A stretch of DNA of 64,000 nucleotides from Conchocele bisecta (Eukaryota; Mollusca; Bivalvia; Lucinida; Thyasiridae). The translations under genes were made by a program, and so were the position numbers. Below the pieces are notes generated by a model, which saw only the letters and a program-made list of their open reading frames with translations, was not told where the DNA came from and made no database searches. Below, piece by piece: positions 18,081-30,800 of the stretch (position 1 is the first letter of the stretch; the number at the start of each line of letters is the position of its first letter). The stretch lies in NCBI GenBank assembly GCA_029237695.1, contig JAQRGA010000053.1:62001-126000 (forward strand), given 5' to 3'.

Positions 18081-18552
18081 AAATGCCCGTGCAGGCACCG
18101 GGGCGGGATCAACTGATCCTGAGAATAGTGCTGCAGTAGCCATTGCTTGTCGTAAAAGGCGACTAAACTGGCTTAACGATTGGGTTCATTACTTTCCGGA
18201 ACCCACTATACCGGATTTGGCCCTCATGTACATTTTTGGCTTTCTTGTATGTGAGAGTTGAGTCAGGCTATGCCCCATATATAAAAGTAAGATTAGCGCT
18301 AATCTTATTACTTTTAGGGGATGGGATAAATGATGCTGGTGTGGCGAGGGCCTGGCACCAGATCAGGTTGTTCTAATTTCAGGACTGAATATATATTTTG
18401 ATTGTAAATATTGAGTTCTGAAGTTGGGATTTACCCCCCTCGGACAGGTGGATACGGGACACGACCCCGTTGACCCGTCTGCGTGTAGACTCCCTGAGGC
18501 TTAATTTGTACCTCTATGTCAGAAAAGCGGACGTTAAACTCTATTCACTCAC
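18081..18552 (+). mobile_element. SINE-like element with 12-bp target duplication
   Basis: Flanked by TCAAATTCAATG at 18069-18080 and 18553-18564. Its central block (GGCCTGGCACCAGATCAGGTT, ATTTCAGGACTGAATATATA) is shared with copies at 47321-47645 and 50362-50760, and it ends in GTTAAACTCTATTCACTCACTC. The target duplication and short length indicate retroposition. A tRNA-derived head is not clearly recognisable. Confidence 0.75.
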
Positions 18553-18950
18553 TCAAATTCAATGCGTATTTTACTTTACAAATATATCATTGATTATTTT
18601 CCTTATTAAATAGGGTTTCCGTATTAAAAATAAAAAAATACAACAAATTTGAAAATTCAATTATTTTAGCTGCTTTTTGCAGCTCAACTAAGTAAATTTT
18701 AAACTGTATGACAGTATTTTTACTACTCAATTTGAAAATCAATGAATATTTTCACATTGCTGTGTGTATTTATTACTCCCACTTTCGATAATCAATGCAT
18801 ATTCTACTAAAATGAGTTTAAAATATACGCCAATACAACCCTTATCTGGAGCTCTGGATAACCATTGTGAAAACACTATTTGAGTCCATACAATATTGCA
18901 AAAACTGTATGGTTTGTAAAATAGTTTTTGTGAACTCAATCGCGTATTCC

Positions 18951-19099
18951 AGCCCTACGGTACATACATGGCTGTGGTATCACAACACAATAAAACTACA
19001 GCCCTACGGTACATACATGGCTGTGGTATCACAACACAATAAAACTACAGCCCTACAGTACATGCATGGCTGTGGTATCACAACACAATAAAACTACAG
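18951..19099 (+). repeat. 49-bp tandem repeat, three copies
   Basis: The unit begins CAGCCCTACGGTACATACAT and ends in AATAAAACTA. Three near-identical copies in tandem. Confidence 0.9.
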
Positions 19100-19180
19100 C
19101 CAGGTCCGGTGTTGGGAAATTTTAACTGTATTAAACGTGCAGTGGCTTGTGTTCTCAGGCACGTATGACAATGCATGTAT

Positions 19181-19213
19181 GTCTGTCTGTCTGTCTGTCT
19201 GTCTGCCTGTCTG
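19181..19213 (+). repeat. (GTCT)n microsatellite
   Basis: Eight GTCT-type tetranucleotides with one GCCT interruption. Confidence 0.9.
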
Positions 19214-19369
19214 ACCAGTTTTTATATGCCGTTTTGAAAAAAGTGGGACATTTTATGTGTTACTCGAATGGCGGGTGGTGGGTGGCGGGTGGTGGGCAGA
19301 TAATCATTGTTTGGAGTAAGGATGTTGGAACATCTTCATGAAACTAAGCAGTTGTGTTAATGTCAATTG

Positions 19370-19770
19370 GGGCGAACACAACTGTGGAAGATTGACTTCG
19401 TCTCCCCAAGGTCAATGTCGGATTGACTTCAAACTTCATATACTCCTTAATATCATCCATGTTTTCATTCCATACCATACCCATGTTTTCATTCCATACC
19501 ACACCCATGTTTTCATTCCATACCACACCCATGCGGCCTTCATGTCCAAGGTCAAATTACTTAGAAATTTGCGTTAAATTATTTTTTTAATATTTGCGTT
19601 AAAGTTTTTGGGTACCCATTATCTCTGCATTGAAGTTTTTAACTACCGGTATCAAATATCTCTGCAACTTTGTTCGGATTCACTTGAAACTTCACACACA
19701 TCTCAGCCACCATCCACATTTTCATTCTGTAACCCATCCATGCGGCCTTAATGCCCAAACTGATTACATA
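19370..19770 (+). repeat. Diverged copy of the AAGGTCAA bivalve-type repeat, with a 24-bp tandem inside
   Basis: It shares TTCGTTAAAGTTTTTGGGTA-like, GATTGACTTCAAACTTCATA and CCAAGGTCAA words with copies at 43380-43840 and 60200-61560. Positions 19456-19531 hold three copies of a 24-bp unit (CCATGTTTTCATTCCATACC). Confidence 0.7.
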
Positions 19771-19784
19771 TATTTTTTTATGTT

Positions 19785-20705
19785 GTGAATTATTGTTGTT
19801 CGGTCCATGTGTTCCATGTATACGTGAGCCCCTGCTGTCACTATTTACAATATTACTGTTGTTCTGTCCATGTGGCGGCTGGGGGTATACGTGAGCCCCT
19901 GCTGTCACTATTTACAATATTACTGTTGTTTCAGTCCATGGCGGCCGGGGTATACGTGTGCGCCTGGGGGTCACTATACATATACGTGATCCTGTTCCAT
20001 GTGTGCGTTATCAGTGAGCCCCTCAGTCTATACATTATACTGTTAGTCTGTCCATGTGGTGGGGTATATGTAGCCCCCCGGTGCTGTCACTATTGACAAT
20101 ATTACTGTTGTTCTGTTCCTGTCCATGTGGTGGCCGGGGGTATATGTGAGCCCCTGCTGTCACTATTTACAATAATACTGTTGTTCTGTCCATGTGGTGG
20201 GGTATATGTGAGCCCCTGGTGCTGTCACTATTTACAATATTACTGTTGTTCTGTCCATGTGGCGGCCGGGGGTATACGTGAGCCCCTGCTGTCACTATTT
20301 ACAATATTACTGTTGTTCTGTCCATGTGGTGGCCGGGGGTATATGTGAGCCCCTGCTGTCACTATTTACAATATTACTGTTGTTCTGTCCATGTGGTGGG
20401 GTATATGTGAGCCCCCGGTGCTGTCACTATTTACAATATTACTGTTGTTCTGTCCATGTGGTGGGGTATATGTGAGCCCCTGCTGTCACTATTTACAATA
20501 TTACTGTTGTTCTGTCCATGTGGCGGCCGGGGGTATACGTGAGCCCCTGCTGTCACTATTTACAATATTACTGTTGTTCTGTCCATGTGGTGGGGTATAT
20601 GTGAGCCCCTGCTGTCACTATTTACAATATTACTGTTGTTCTGTCCATGTGGCGGCCGGGGGTATACGTGAGCCCCTGCGGTCACTATTTACAATATTAT
20701 TGTTG
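19785..20705 (+). repeat. ~67-76-bp minisatellite, about 13 copies
   Basis: The unit contains GAGCCCCTGCTGTCACTATT, ACAATATTACTGTTGTTCTG and TCCATGTGG followed by one of two forms (CGGCCGGGGG or TGGGG). The open frames across it are by-products of the repetition. Confidence 0.9.
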
Positions 20706-20741
20706 AGTATATGTAAATACATCTGGTTCAGAATATGTCAT

Positions 20742-20958
20742 TTAACCCTTAATGCTGTTTAGTTTCTATTTTCCATTTTTATCATCAAAAAACATGTTTT
20801 GACAGCACTTTAGAATAATTTACAACATGCTTTGACAGCACTTCAGAATCATTTCCATTGGAAATGATTCTGAAGTACTGTCAAACCATGTTTTTATTGA
20901 GAAATAAGGCAACATTTAAAAGCAACAGCAGACAACAATTGTTGTGTGTAAGGGTTAA
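20742..20958. mobile_element. TTAA-flanked MITE (TTAACCCTTA...TAAGGGTTAA)
   Basis: TTAA at both ends with inverted CCCTTA termini, and an internal hairpin around CATTTCCATTGGAAATG (20850). Relatives lie at 23696-23881, 37195-37396, 37503-37699, 54890-54985 and 62932-63113. TTAA plus CCCTT ends suggest piggyBac-type mobilisation. Confidence 0.7.
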
Positions 20959-21124
20959 ATCTTTCTGAAAGATGTTTAAGCATTCAGTAGAATGAGATTA
21001 AATGCTCCTGATTGAACGGCGTATTTTAGGTCATCGAGAATTAATTAGTAGCTTCTTGTCCCAATATCAAATAAAATGGGCTTTTGGGAGTCTTTTCAGT
21101 TTGATTGAACTTGATGGAAAACCA

Positions 21125-21478
21125 GGGTTGTGGGATCACATGGTATATTGTTTACACTGGATGGATGAGGTCTGAGGTAAATCTTATTTTTCATCAACAC
21201 GACTGCTGTTTCTTCCTTTTAATGATGACCATGTTCCAGCCATTAACACTACTAAACCGACAATACCAAATTTAGCAGCATTAGTTTGAACATTCTACAG
21301 AGAAATTTGAATCAGACCAAGTTTAAACAACGTTCAATTCCGTCCGATTCAAATGTTTAGACTAACTACATATATTAAATGCTGCTAAATTTGGTATTGG
21401 CGGCTCATTGTGTTGAGACCTTATGGGAGCCACCATTAATCCAGTGTAAACAATAGACCATGTGATCCCATACCCGGA
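21125..21478. mobile_element. Inverted-repeat element (~350 bp)
   Basis: Outer arms GGGATCACATGGTATATTGT and its inverted partner (AATAGACCATGTGATCCCAT) enclose a second pair around CAATACCAAATTTAGCAGCA. No coding capacity, MITE-like. Confidence 0.7.
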
Positions 21479-21499
21479 AAACTACACAGCAAAATGTAC

Positions 21500-21745
21500 C
21501 ACATACATGTATGCAATTCATATGAAAAAATTCATATGATGTTCATATGTAAAACATAATGGCATATGAAATTTATATGAAAAGAGCCAATATGAAATTC
21601 ATAGGATGAAATTCATATGAAATTCATATGCATTTTATATGAATAATTTGCATATGAATTGCATATCGGCTCACTTTATATCGTTTGCATATGAAATTTT
21701 CGTATGAAATTCATATGAAAAACATGAAATTCATATGCCACACAT
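21500..21745. repeat. CATATG-rich palindromic tract
   Basis: Repeated ATTCATATGAAA and CATATGAA words on both strands, about 15 occurrences. Confidence 0.8.
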
Positions 21746-22421
21746 TTTGCAGTGTAGGCTACATTAATTTCTAATTTTCTAAAAGTTTAAAAAAAAAAAA
21801 CAACAAATTAACAATTTATTTTAGGGATGGGTTCGTATGAGAATCTGTAAATAAGTTTTCCTGGCCTCACTGCTGTCAACTCTAAGTTAAAGTGACTGAA
21901 CCGAGAATATGAAAAACTCGAACCATCCCACAGATGCCATGCGTATGATTTGGGTGAATTTGTTATTCAAATCAAGTGCTGTTTGAAAAGATACCATTGC
22001 ATAATTGTCACTTCTCTCGTCGGATTTGCAAACTGAATCATATTGGTATTTGGCCATCAGAGGAAATGTTTCTTGGATTTAGCTCATAATGAGCATAAAA
22101 CAATGATTCCTGAACTATAATGGAGTTATTCATGTGGTTAATAATTGTAAGTAATATTTTGTTGTGAGGCTTCTCAAATAAGTGGTCACTACATATGGTA
22201 TATACTTACTGACATTTAGAAATATGAAAACTGTTGTAGAAATGTGCTCAATGCTCATACACCCGATTGAATATTTTGAGTGTAACCATGGTAATGGGTA
22301 AAGACACGGTGTGTCAAGTGAATTATAGTTAATTGTAGTCAATCTGTCCGTGTGTATGTACATTATGTCCATCTGTGCATGCGTTTGTCAGCACAAAATC
22401 TGTGTTGAAGTTTTAAATGTC

Positions 22422-22669
22422 TTAACCCTTTCACCCCTAAGTAACTGGAATGGATGTTGATATGTTAATTTTCCGACCAATCATCACACATTGATTTTCA
22501 GACTAGTCCATCTATAAAAACGGGGTGTTTTTGTTCTAAAAAATATGAAGATTACTTGCTAAAAGTGCTGATCCTGATGAGACGGCCCATCACAAGCCGG
22601 CTCATCTGGAACTACACTGTTTGTCAATACATGTACCACTATACAGGTCTGTGGTGTTCAAAGGGTTAA
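22422..22669. mobile_element. TTAA-flanked MITE with CCCTTT ends
   Basis: Begins TTAACCCTTTCACCCCTAAG and ends CAAAGGGTTAA. A close relative is at 33024-33326. CCCTTT next to TTAA is the usual look of piggyBac-type ends. Confidence 0.75.
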
Positions 22670-23695
22670 AACTCTGTAACTGTAAGTCGCATTGACTGTA
22701 AACATTTCATCCGTATTTTCATTCCATACCCCAATTATTTTGGGTCCCCATGCCCAAGGTCAATATATTTATTTGTTTTTTGCCTAATTAGCATTTTTAC
22801 ATTCACCAACCATCATTCACTTGAAACTTCAAACACCTCAATGTCGCCATCCATGTTTACATTCTACCTGTATTGCACACACTGATTTGGCGAATTCCAT
22901 GTGTCCATTTATAATTCAAATTGTCGATGCATTTGAAATACAATGTACTGTAAATGGTCAATACAACAACACTGTCGGGTACTGAATAAATGCCGAGAGT
23001 GAATCTTGTGAGTGAATCTCATTGTGTCAATTCAATACAATATTTTTCGCAAGCTTTGGATGTGAATGGTATAAGGGAGACAATCTATGGTTCCTACTTA
23101 TATAATGCAATCTGCCCCTGATGGTTACATTCCACCATTGAGTGTTACTATATAATTTAACTGTGTCACCTGGATTTATTTATAATACATATATAATGGA
23201 ATACTTTCTATCAGACTAGCATTTTCATAATGAATTAGCTTGTGGACAGTAAAATATGAGGAGAAAACAAGGTGTTGACAATCATGTAAGACATTCCCAT
23301 GACTCGGAAGGCATGCTTGATTAAAAAGCAGACGCTCGAGAATGGATCAACGATCATGCGACGTATGAATACGTGACGGGCAGTAAAATGAAAATTCTCT
23401 CAATATTTTTTATGCAGGAGTAAATGTATATATACTTCTAATAATTCCAATCCGAAATTCACCAGTAACCACAAACGGTTAGCTCAAATGTATTGCACTA
23501 TTTCTTCATTATTCACTTGATTTACTGGAATGAAACCTAATACAATGTGTGTCATGTGCAGACAGGTCAGCCAGCACACCGTAGCTGCCCTGTATGGGCT
23601 ACAGTGTAGCAATGGAGTATCCCCATTCTCACATACACATGTACAGTGGTGACATAAATATCTGTCAGTGTCAGTAATTGAGATGCTACATGTCG
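22670..23695. other. Intergenic or 5'-intron DNA without recognised genes
   Basis: 22700-22900 is another diverged AAGGTCAA-family fragment (GTAAACATTTCATCCGTATT, CATGCCCAAGGTCAATA). The remainder shows no supported coding sequence. Confidence 0.5.
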
Positions 23696-23965
23696 TCTGC
23701 TGTTTATTTTCTATTTTCCATTTTTATCATCAAAAACATGTTTTGACAGCACTTTAGAAAAATTTACAACATGCTTTGACAGCACTTTGACAGCACTTCA
23801 GAATCATTGCCATGAAACATGTTTTTATTGAGAAATAAGGCAAGATATAAAAGCAACAGCTTTAATGAAATTAAGGGTTAATGAAATTTCATATTCGGTA
23901 TACACTGTTATATGTAAAACATGAAATATATTTCAGACATCCATGCTCATGGTAATGTGCTCCCA

Positions 23966-24172
23966 ACCATGTTTGAAGTAGGATAGAAGGTTTCCACAAA
24001 ATGCCTGAAGATTTTATCTCTCCTACATGATACATAGAATATTCACACAGCTTTGACAAACAAACCCATCGTGACACATCAAAACTGTGTGAATATTCCA
24101 TGTATCATGTAAAAGAGATAACATCTCCAGGCATTTTGTGGAAACCTTCTATCCTAGTTCAAACATGGTTTA
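23966..24172. repeat. Long inverted repeat (hairpin MITE)
   Basis: GGATAGAAGGTTTCCACAAA at ~23982 pairs with TTTGTGGAAACCTTCTATCC at ~24136, and the arms continue inward through TACATGATACATAGAATATT. Arms are ~90 bp. Confidence 0.85.
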
Positions 24173-24689
24173 TGGGTAAGTACTAGGATACGACCAGCTG
24201 CACTGTTAGAACATAATTTATGGACATTGTTATTGCAAAGAAGATATGTACATGTAGTGACATCACACACAAGCGACACTGTTATTGCTACTCTCCCATC
24301 GCTTTAATAGAAAATTGCCAATAAATGTTTTCATTCCAGTAAAACAATGTTTTCTTGTAAACCATTATTGGATTTACATTTATTGAGCATAGGCTGCATA
24401 TGCAGCCTATACTCAGTAAATGTAACTCCATCAATTGAAATTTCCGGACCATCCTAAATTTGCTGTTGTGAACATTTTAATCATACAAAGTTTAGTGAAA
24501 CGGCCCCCAGTTTAATTGAAGCACTGATCGTCACAAACCCTCAGCACGTGATGTACGTTTGAACACGCTGTGAGTGGTGTCGAACAACGGCAGTCATGTA
24601 GAAAATTGCCAATAACGGTCATAAAACATAACAATTGCACTCGTGTTCATCATAAGCACTGATCGTCACGACCCTTGTTTGTTTCCAGG

Positions 24690-24890
24690 ATGGCGGATTG
24701 GAGCGTGCTGCGGGACTCGGGTAATGACCTCCTGTCCTCGCTGTCTGCATACAGCCACGAGTCAAACCTGTCCCAGTACCAGATGATGAGCAGCTACATC
24801 GAGCGCACATACTCCCCCGCCGGCCGCTACGACGAGAACTCCTTCTGTACCCCCGACAACATCGACCAATGTATCTCCAACCTCAACCAG
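24690..24890 (+). CDS. SSX2IP: SSX2IP coding exon 1
   Basis: Encodes MADWSVLRDSG through CISNLNQ (67 codons). Donor CAG|gtatgc, phase 0. The preceding TTTGTTTCCAG|G is a good acceptor, so the exon probably starts at 24689 and a non-coding exon lies upstream. Its last ~21 nt are repeated in the intron-1 array. Confidence 0.92.
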
Positions 24891-27800
24891 GTATGCCACC
24901 TAGTCCATGTATCTCACACCCCAACCAAGTATGTTACCTTGTCCATGTATCTCACACCTCAACCAGATATGTCACCTAGTCCATGTATCTCACACCTCAA
25001 CCAGGTATGTTACCTAGTCAATGTATCTCACACCTCAACCAGGTATGCCACCTAGTCCATGTATCTCACACCCCAACCAAGTATGTTACCTTGTCCAAGT
25101 ATCTCACACCTCAACCAGATATGTCACCTAGTCCATGTATCTCACACCTCAACCAGGTATGTTACCTAGTCATTGTATCTCACACCCCAACCAGGTATGC
25201 CACCTAGTCAATGTATTTCACACCCCAACCAGGTATGTCACCTAGTCAATGTATCTCACACCTCAACCAGGTATATCACCTAGTCAATGTGTCTCACACC
25301 CCAACCAGGTATGTCACCTAGTCCATGTATCTCACACCTCAACCAGGTATGTCACCTAGTCAATGTATCTCGCACCTCAACCAGGTATGTCACCTAGTCA
25401 ATGTGTCTCACACCCCAACCAGGTATGTCACCTAGTCCATGTATCTCACACACCAACCAGGTATGCCACCTAGTCAATGTGTCTCACACCCCAACTAGGT
25501 ATGTCACCTAGTCATGTATCTCACACACCAACCAGTATGCCACCTAGTCAATGTTGTTGTCTGATTACCGCAGTCGAATACTCCATCTAGTCGGTGTATC
25601 ACATAGTTGGAGGTAGTAACTCTGCAAAACTCCTGTACAAGAGTTTTGCAGAGTTACCTCCCACAACTATGTATCGTACACCTGAATCAGTACTCCAGCT
25701 AGTCAATGTTTGTTGTCTGGTCAATAATTGGTAGCAATCAAGCTTCCCATCAATGTGACCCAAAGTCGATTATTGACCCGGACAGTACGTGAGATGACAG
25801 AGGTAGCCAGATCAAACAAGTGTGTTTTCTAAGGCTCTTCTGGTGTTGTCTTCCCTCGTTATGTACCACCTTGAATTCTCCATATGTACCATTGAAGCAT
25901 TTATATAAGTGCTCTCATGTTTGTAATCATAAAATAAAGCTAGTTGATGGGTCGACTGTAGCCAGAGCACCTGGCACTAGATTAGGATGTAGATTCACTG
26001 GTGTTACTCTCCGCGCCTGTGTAAAATGTTTCATGTCGAAAAATGCCCCGTTTTCATGAGAAGATGCCACTTGGCTCTACTTAGAGCTATCGCATAACAC
26101 ATTTTTCGTCTAGTAACTGGCGCATTTTTTTTTGTGCCAGTTTCTAGATGAAAATGTGTTTATGCAGTATCTTCTACATGTAGCTGAATTGGAGTTTGTA
26201 AGGAATCCGGTGCCTATTTCGTTACCAGCCGACTCATCTGGATCCACACTGTTTGCAAACACTGCTATAGAGGTTTGTTGTGTTGAAAGGGTTTCAACCG
26301 TGTTTCCTTAAAATGTTAATGGACATTACCATTTATTTTCTGTATTTATTTTTGATGTGCGATGATCATACTTTATAATCATGATAATCTGTCGAAAATA
26401 TTATTTTTTCAGGTGAGCATTTAATTAGAATAAATAATTACAAAATATCATGCCTCATTTCCATATGATAATTGTTAAAACTAGTGGAATAGTGACACAC
26501 GTATGCACTTATTTAATTCTTATATTATTTAATTCCTATAAAGAACAGTGTGTGCCTACTGAGTGGGCATGTACCTTTAATTCCTATAAAGAACAGTGTG
26601 TGCCACTGAGTGGGCGTGTACCTTTAATTCCTATAAAGAACAGTGTGTGCCTACTGAGTGGGCATGTACCTTTAATTCCTATAAAGAACAGTGTGTGCCT
26701 ACTGAGTGGGCGTGTACCTTTAATTCCTATAAAGAACAGTGTGTGCCTACTGAGTGGGCATGTACCTTTAATTACTATAAAGAACAGTGTGTGCCTACTG
26801 AGTGGGCATGTACCTTTAATTCCTCTAAAGAACAGTGTGTGCCTACTGAGTGGGCATGTACCTTTAATTCCTATAAAGAACAGTGTACCTTTAATTACTA
26901 TAAAGAACAGTGTGTGCCTACTGAGTGGCATGTTACCATTTAATTCCTCTAAAGAAAAACAGTGTGTGCCTACTGAGTGGGCGTGTACCTTAATTCCTAT
27001 AAAGAACAGTGTGTGCCTACTGAGTGGGCGTGTACCTTTAATTCCTATAAAGAACAGTGTGTGCCTACTGAGTTTTAATTCCTATAAAGAACAGTGTGTG
27101 CCTACTGAGTGGGCGTGTACCTTTAATTCCTCTAAAGAACAGTGTGTGCCTACTGAGTGGGCGTGTACCTTTAATTCCTCTAAAGAACAGTGTGTGCCTA
27201 CTGAGTGGGCGTGTACCTTTAATTCCTATAAAGAACAGTGTGTGCCTACTGAGTGGGCGTGTACCTTTAATTCCTCTAAAGAACAGTGTGTGCCTACTGA
27301 GTGGGCGTGTACCTTTAATTCCTCTAAAGAACAGTGTGTGCCTACTGAGTGGGCGTGTACCTTTAATTCCTATAAAGAACAGTGTGTGCCTACTGAGTGG
27401 GCGTGTACCTTTAATTCCTATAAAGAACAGTGTGTGCCTACTGAGTGGGCGTGTACCTTTAATTACTATAAAGAACAGTGTGTGCCTACTGAGTGGGCGT
27501 GTACCTTTAATTCCTATAAAGAACAGTGTGTGCCTACTGAGTGGGCATGTACCTTTAATTCCTATAAAGAACAGTGTGTGCCTACTGAGTGGGCATGTAC
27601 CTTTAATTCCTATAAAGAACAGTGTGTGCCTACTGAGTGAGCATGTACCTTTAATTCCTATAAAGAACAGTGTGTGCCTACTGATGGGCATGTACCTTTA
27701 ATTCCTATAAAGAACAGTGTGTGCCTACTGAGTGGGCATGTACCTTTAATTCCTATAAAGAACAGTGTGTGCCTACTGAGTGGGCGTGTACCTTTAAGGA

Positions 27801-30800
27801 TCGATTCATCAATTGTTATCTTACAATGTTTATAAATGTACAGTGAGCTTTCAGAATTCAAATACCTAACCATTACATGCTTTATTTTATTGATTCTGAG
27901 TTTTTTAGCTCACCTGAGCGAAGCTCATGTGAGCTATTGTTACCGCAATGTGTCCGTCGTCGTCCGTCGTCGTCCGTGAACATTTTCAAACGTCTTCTCC
28001 TCGGTAACCATTGGGTCTATAGTCACCAAACTTCATGGTCATGGTCCTTAGGTAGGGGGATTACAAAATTGTTAAAATGACGTCATTACGTAATCCAAGA
28101 TGGCCGCCGTCTAAAAATAGCACACATTCTTAAAAAATCTTCTTCTCAAGAACCGCCAACCGGATTTCGACAAAACTTGGTGGGAATGATCATTGTACAT
28201 TGCTCTTTCAAAGTTGTTAAAATGGTGACCCCGGGGTCAAAAATGGGCGTGGCCCGTGGGCTCAAATTGGGGTCAAATTTTATTTTTGACTGAATATGGT
28301 CATGTCATATATCAAATTGAAGGTATCAATGAGGCGATCACTTTTGTCAAAATCGGATTGTTATGTCATCCAAGATGACCGCCGAAAGGTCAAAAGGTTG
28401 TTCTTTTATTAGAGATTTCAAAATTCTTCTTCACATGAACCGCTTGGCCCATGGTAGCCAAACTTAAAAGTTATGGTCCATGGGTGAAGCCTTTTCAGAT
28501 TTGTTAAAATGGAGGTCATCGCTAATCCAAGATGGCCGCCGTCTAAAAATAGCACAAATTCTTAAAAAATCTTCTTATGAACCGCTACATGTAGCCGGAT
28601 TTCGACGAAACTTGGTAGGAATGATCAATGTACAATGCTCTTTCAAAGTTGTTAAAATGGTGACCCCGGGGTCAAAAATGGGCGTGGCCCGTGGGGTCAT
28701 ATTTTATTTTTGACCGAATATGGTCATGTTATATATCAAATCGAAGGTATCAATCAGGTGATCACTCTGGTACATTTGTTGTCGAAATCGGATTGTTATG
28801 TCATCCAAAATGGCCGCCGAAATGTCAAAAGGTCGTTCTTTTATTAGAGATTTCAAAATTCTTCTTCACATGAACCTCTTGGCCCATGGTAGCCAAACTT
28901 AAAAGTTATGGTCCATGGGTGAAGCCTTTTCAGATTTGTTAAAATGGAGGTCATCGCTAATCCAAGATGGCCGCCGTCTAAAAATAGCATAAATTCTTAA
29001 AAAATCTTCTCATGAACCGCTACATGTAGCCGGATTTCGACGAAACTTGGTAGGAATGATCGATGTACAATGCTCTTTCAAAGTTGTTAAAATGGTGACC
29101 CCGGGGTCAAAAATGGGCGTGGCCCGTGGGGTCATATTTTATTTTTGACAGAATATGGTCATGTTATATATCAAATCGAAGGTATCAATCAGGTGATCAC
29201 TCTGGTACATTTTTTGTCGAAATCGGATTGTTATGTCATCCAAAATGGCCGCCGAAATGTCAAAAGGTCGTTCTTTTATTAGAGATTTCAAAATTCTTCT
29301 TCACATGAACCGCTTGACCCATGGTAGCCAAACTTAAAAGTTATGGTCCATGGGTGAAGCCTTTTCAGATTTGTTAAAATGGAGGTCATCACTAATCCAA
29401 GATGGCCACCGTCGAAAAATAGCATAAATTCTTAAAAAATCTACTTCTCATGAACCGCTAGCCGGATTTCGACGAAACTTGATAGGAATGATCGATGTAC
29501 AATGCTCTTTCAAAGTTGTTAAAATGGTGACCCCAGGGTAAAAAATGTGCGTGGTCCGTGGGGTCAAATTTTATTTTTGACCGAATATGGTCAGGTTATA
29601 TATCAAATTGAAGGTATCAATGAGGCGATCACTCTGGTACATTTTTTGTGGAAATTGGATTGTTATGTCATCCAAGATGGCCGCCGAAATGTCAAAAGGT
29701 CGTTCTTTTATTAGAGATTTCAAAATTCTTCTTCACATGAACCGCTTGGCCCATGGTAGCCAAACTTAAAAGTTATGGTCCATGGGTGAAGCCTTTTCAG
29801 ATTTGTTAAAATGGAGGTCATCGCTAATCCAAGATGGCCGCCATCTAAAAATAGCATCAATTCTTAAAAAATCTTCTTCTCATGAACCGCTGGCCGGATT
29901 TCGACGCAACTTGGTAGGAATGATCGAGTTACAATGCTCTTTCAAAGTTGTGAAAATGGTGACCCCGGGGTCAAAAATGGGCAAGGCCCGTGGGGTCAAA
30001 TTGGGGTCAAATTTTATTTTTGACCGAATATGCTCATGCCATATATAAAATTGAAGGTATCGATGAGGCGATTGCTCTGGTGCAATATTTGTCGGAATCG
30101 GATGATTATGTCTTCCATGATGGCCACCAAAAGGTCCATTTATTCAAGATTTTGAACGTCTTTTTCTCAGGAACCACATGGCCGATGCTGGCCAAACTTC
30201 ATAGGAAGTTAAGATCATTGGGTGAAGCATTTTCAGATTTGGTAAAATGAGAGTCATCGCTTAATCCAAGATGACCGCCATCTAAAAATAGCACTATTTT
30301 TTTAAAACACATGAACTCAATGTCACATTCTCCTCTGGTGTTCATGGGGTCAGGTGAGCGAATTAGGGCCATCATGGCCCTCTTGTTTACTTCAGGAGCT
30401 GGCGGGACTGGGGCTGAAGCCTCTGAGCCGAGACGGCACGAGCCGTACGACGTCCCTGATCAACACGCTCAATGAGATCCTGCGACTGTACCAGAGGAGC
30501 GGGCGCGTCAAGGAGGAGCTGGAGACCAGGTATAGATGGACAACAAAACAAAGCCTGAATACTCAAAGATCGCCACGGGACGGGCGAGTCCAAGTTTAGG
30601 GGGAGATACCATACAATGACACATGTGGCATTAATTTGGCCAGTCATTCAAAAAAAATAAAAAATCTTATTCAAACTATAAATCAATTCTGTACATAAAA
30701 GAAAAAGATACAGGTTTTAGAGCCAGTTTTACCATTTATTTTCTACCCGCTCCATCTTTTTCGGAACTGTCCAACATTACACAGTTGGTCACACCTCACC

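Larger units (their letters stand above)
338..18856 (+). repeat. Host inverted-repeat element split by the Polinton and a SINE-like insert
   Basis: The left terminus CAGAGCTCCAGATAAG (338-353) has its inverted partner CTTATCTGGAGCTCTG at 18841-18856. The left piece stops at 373, resumes at 18050 with sequence matching the intact copy at 42065-42419, is broken again at 18081, and resumes at 18553. Removing both inserts would give an element of about 350-370 bp, like its relatives. Short length, terminal inverted repeats and no coding capacity suggest a MITE. The superfamily is not evident. Confidence 0.75.

Noticed and set aside
19785..20762. Cys/Leu-rich frames of 72-123 aa resembling membrane peptides
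   Set aside because: They arise from the ~67-76-bp tandem array.
24870..25545. CRISPR-like regular repeat pattern
   Set aside because: Units are contiguous with no unique spacers; the organism is an animal and the array is an exon-boundary minisatellite.
26450..27701. Open frames up to 396 aa on both strands
   Set aside because: They are by-products of a 48-bp tandem repeat whose period is a multiple of three; the strands mirror each other and composition is periodic.
30354..30647. Frames overlapping exon 2 on both strands
   Set aside because: Only the exon 2 frame matches the SSX2IP family; the rest run past the donor into intron.
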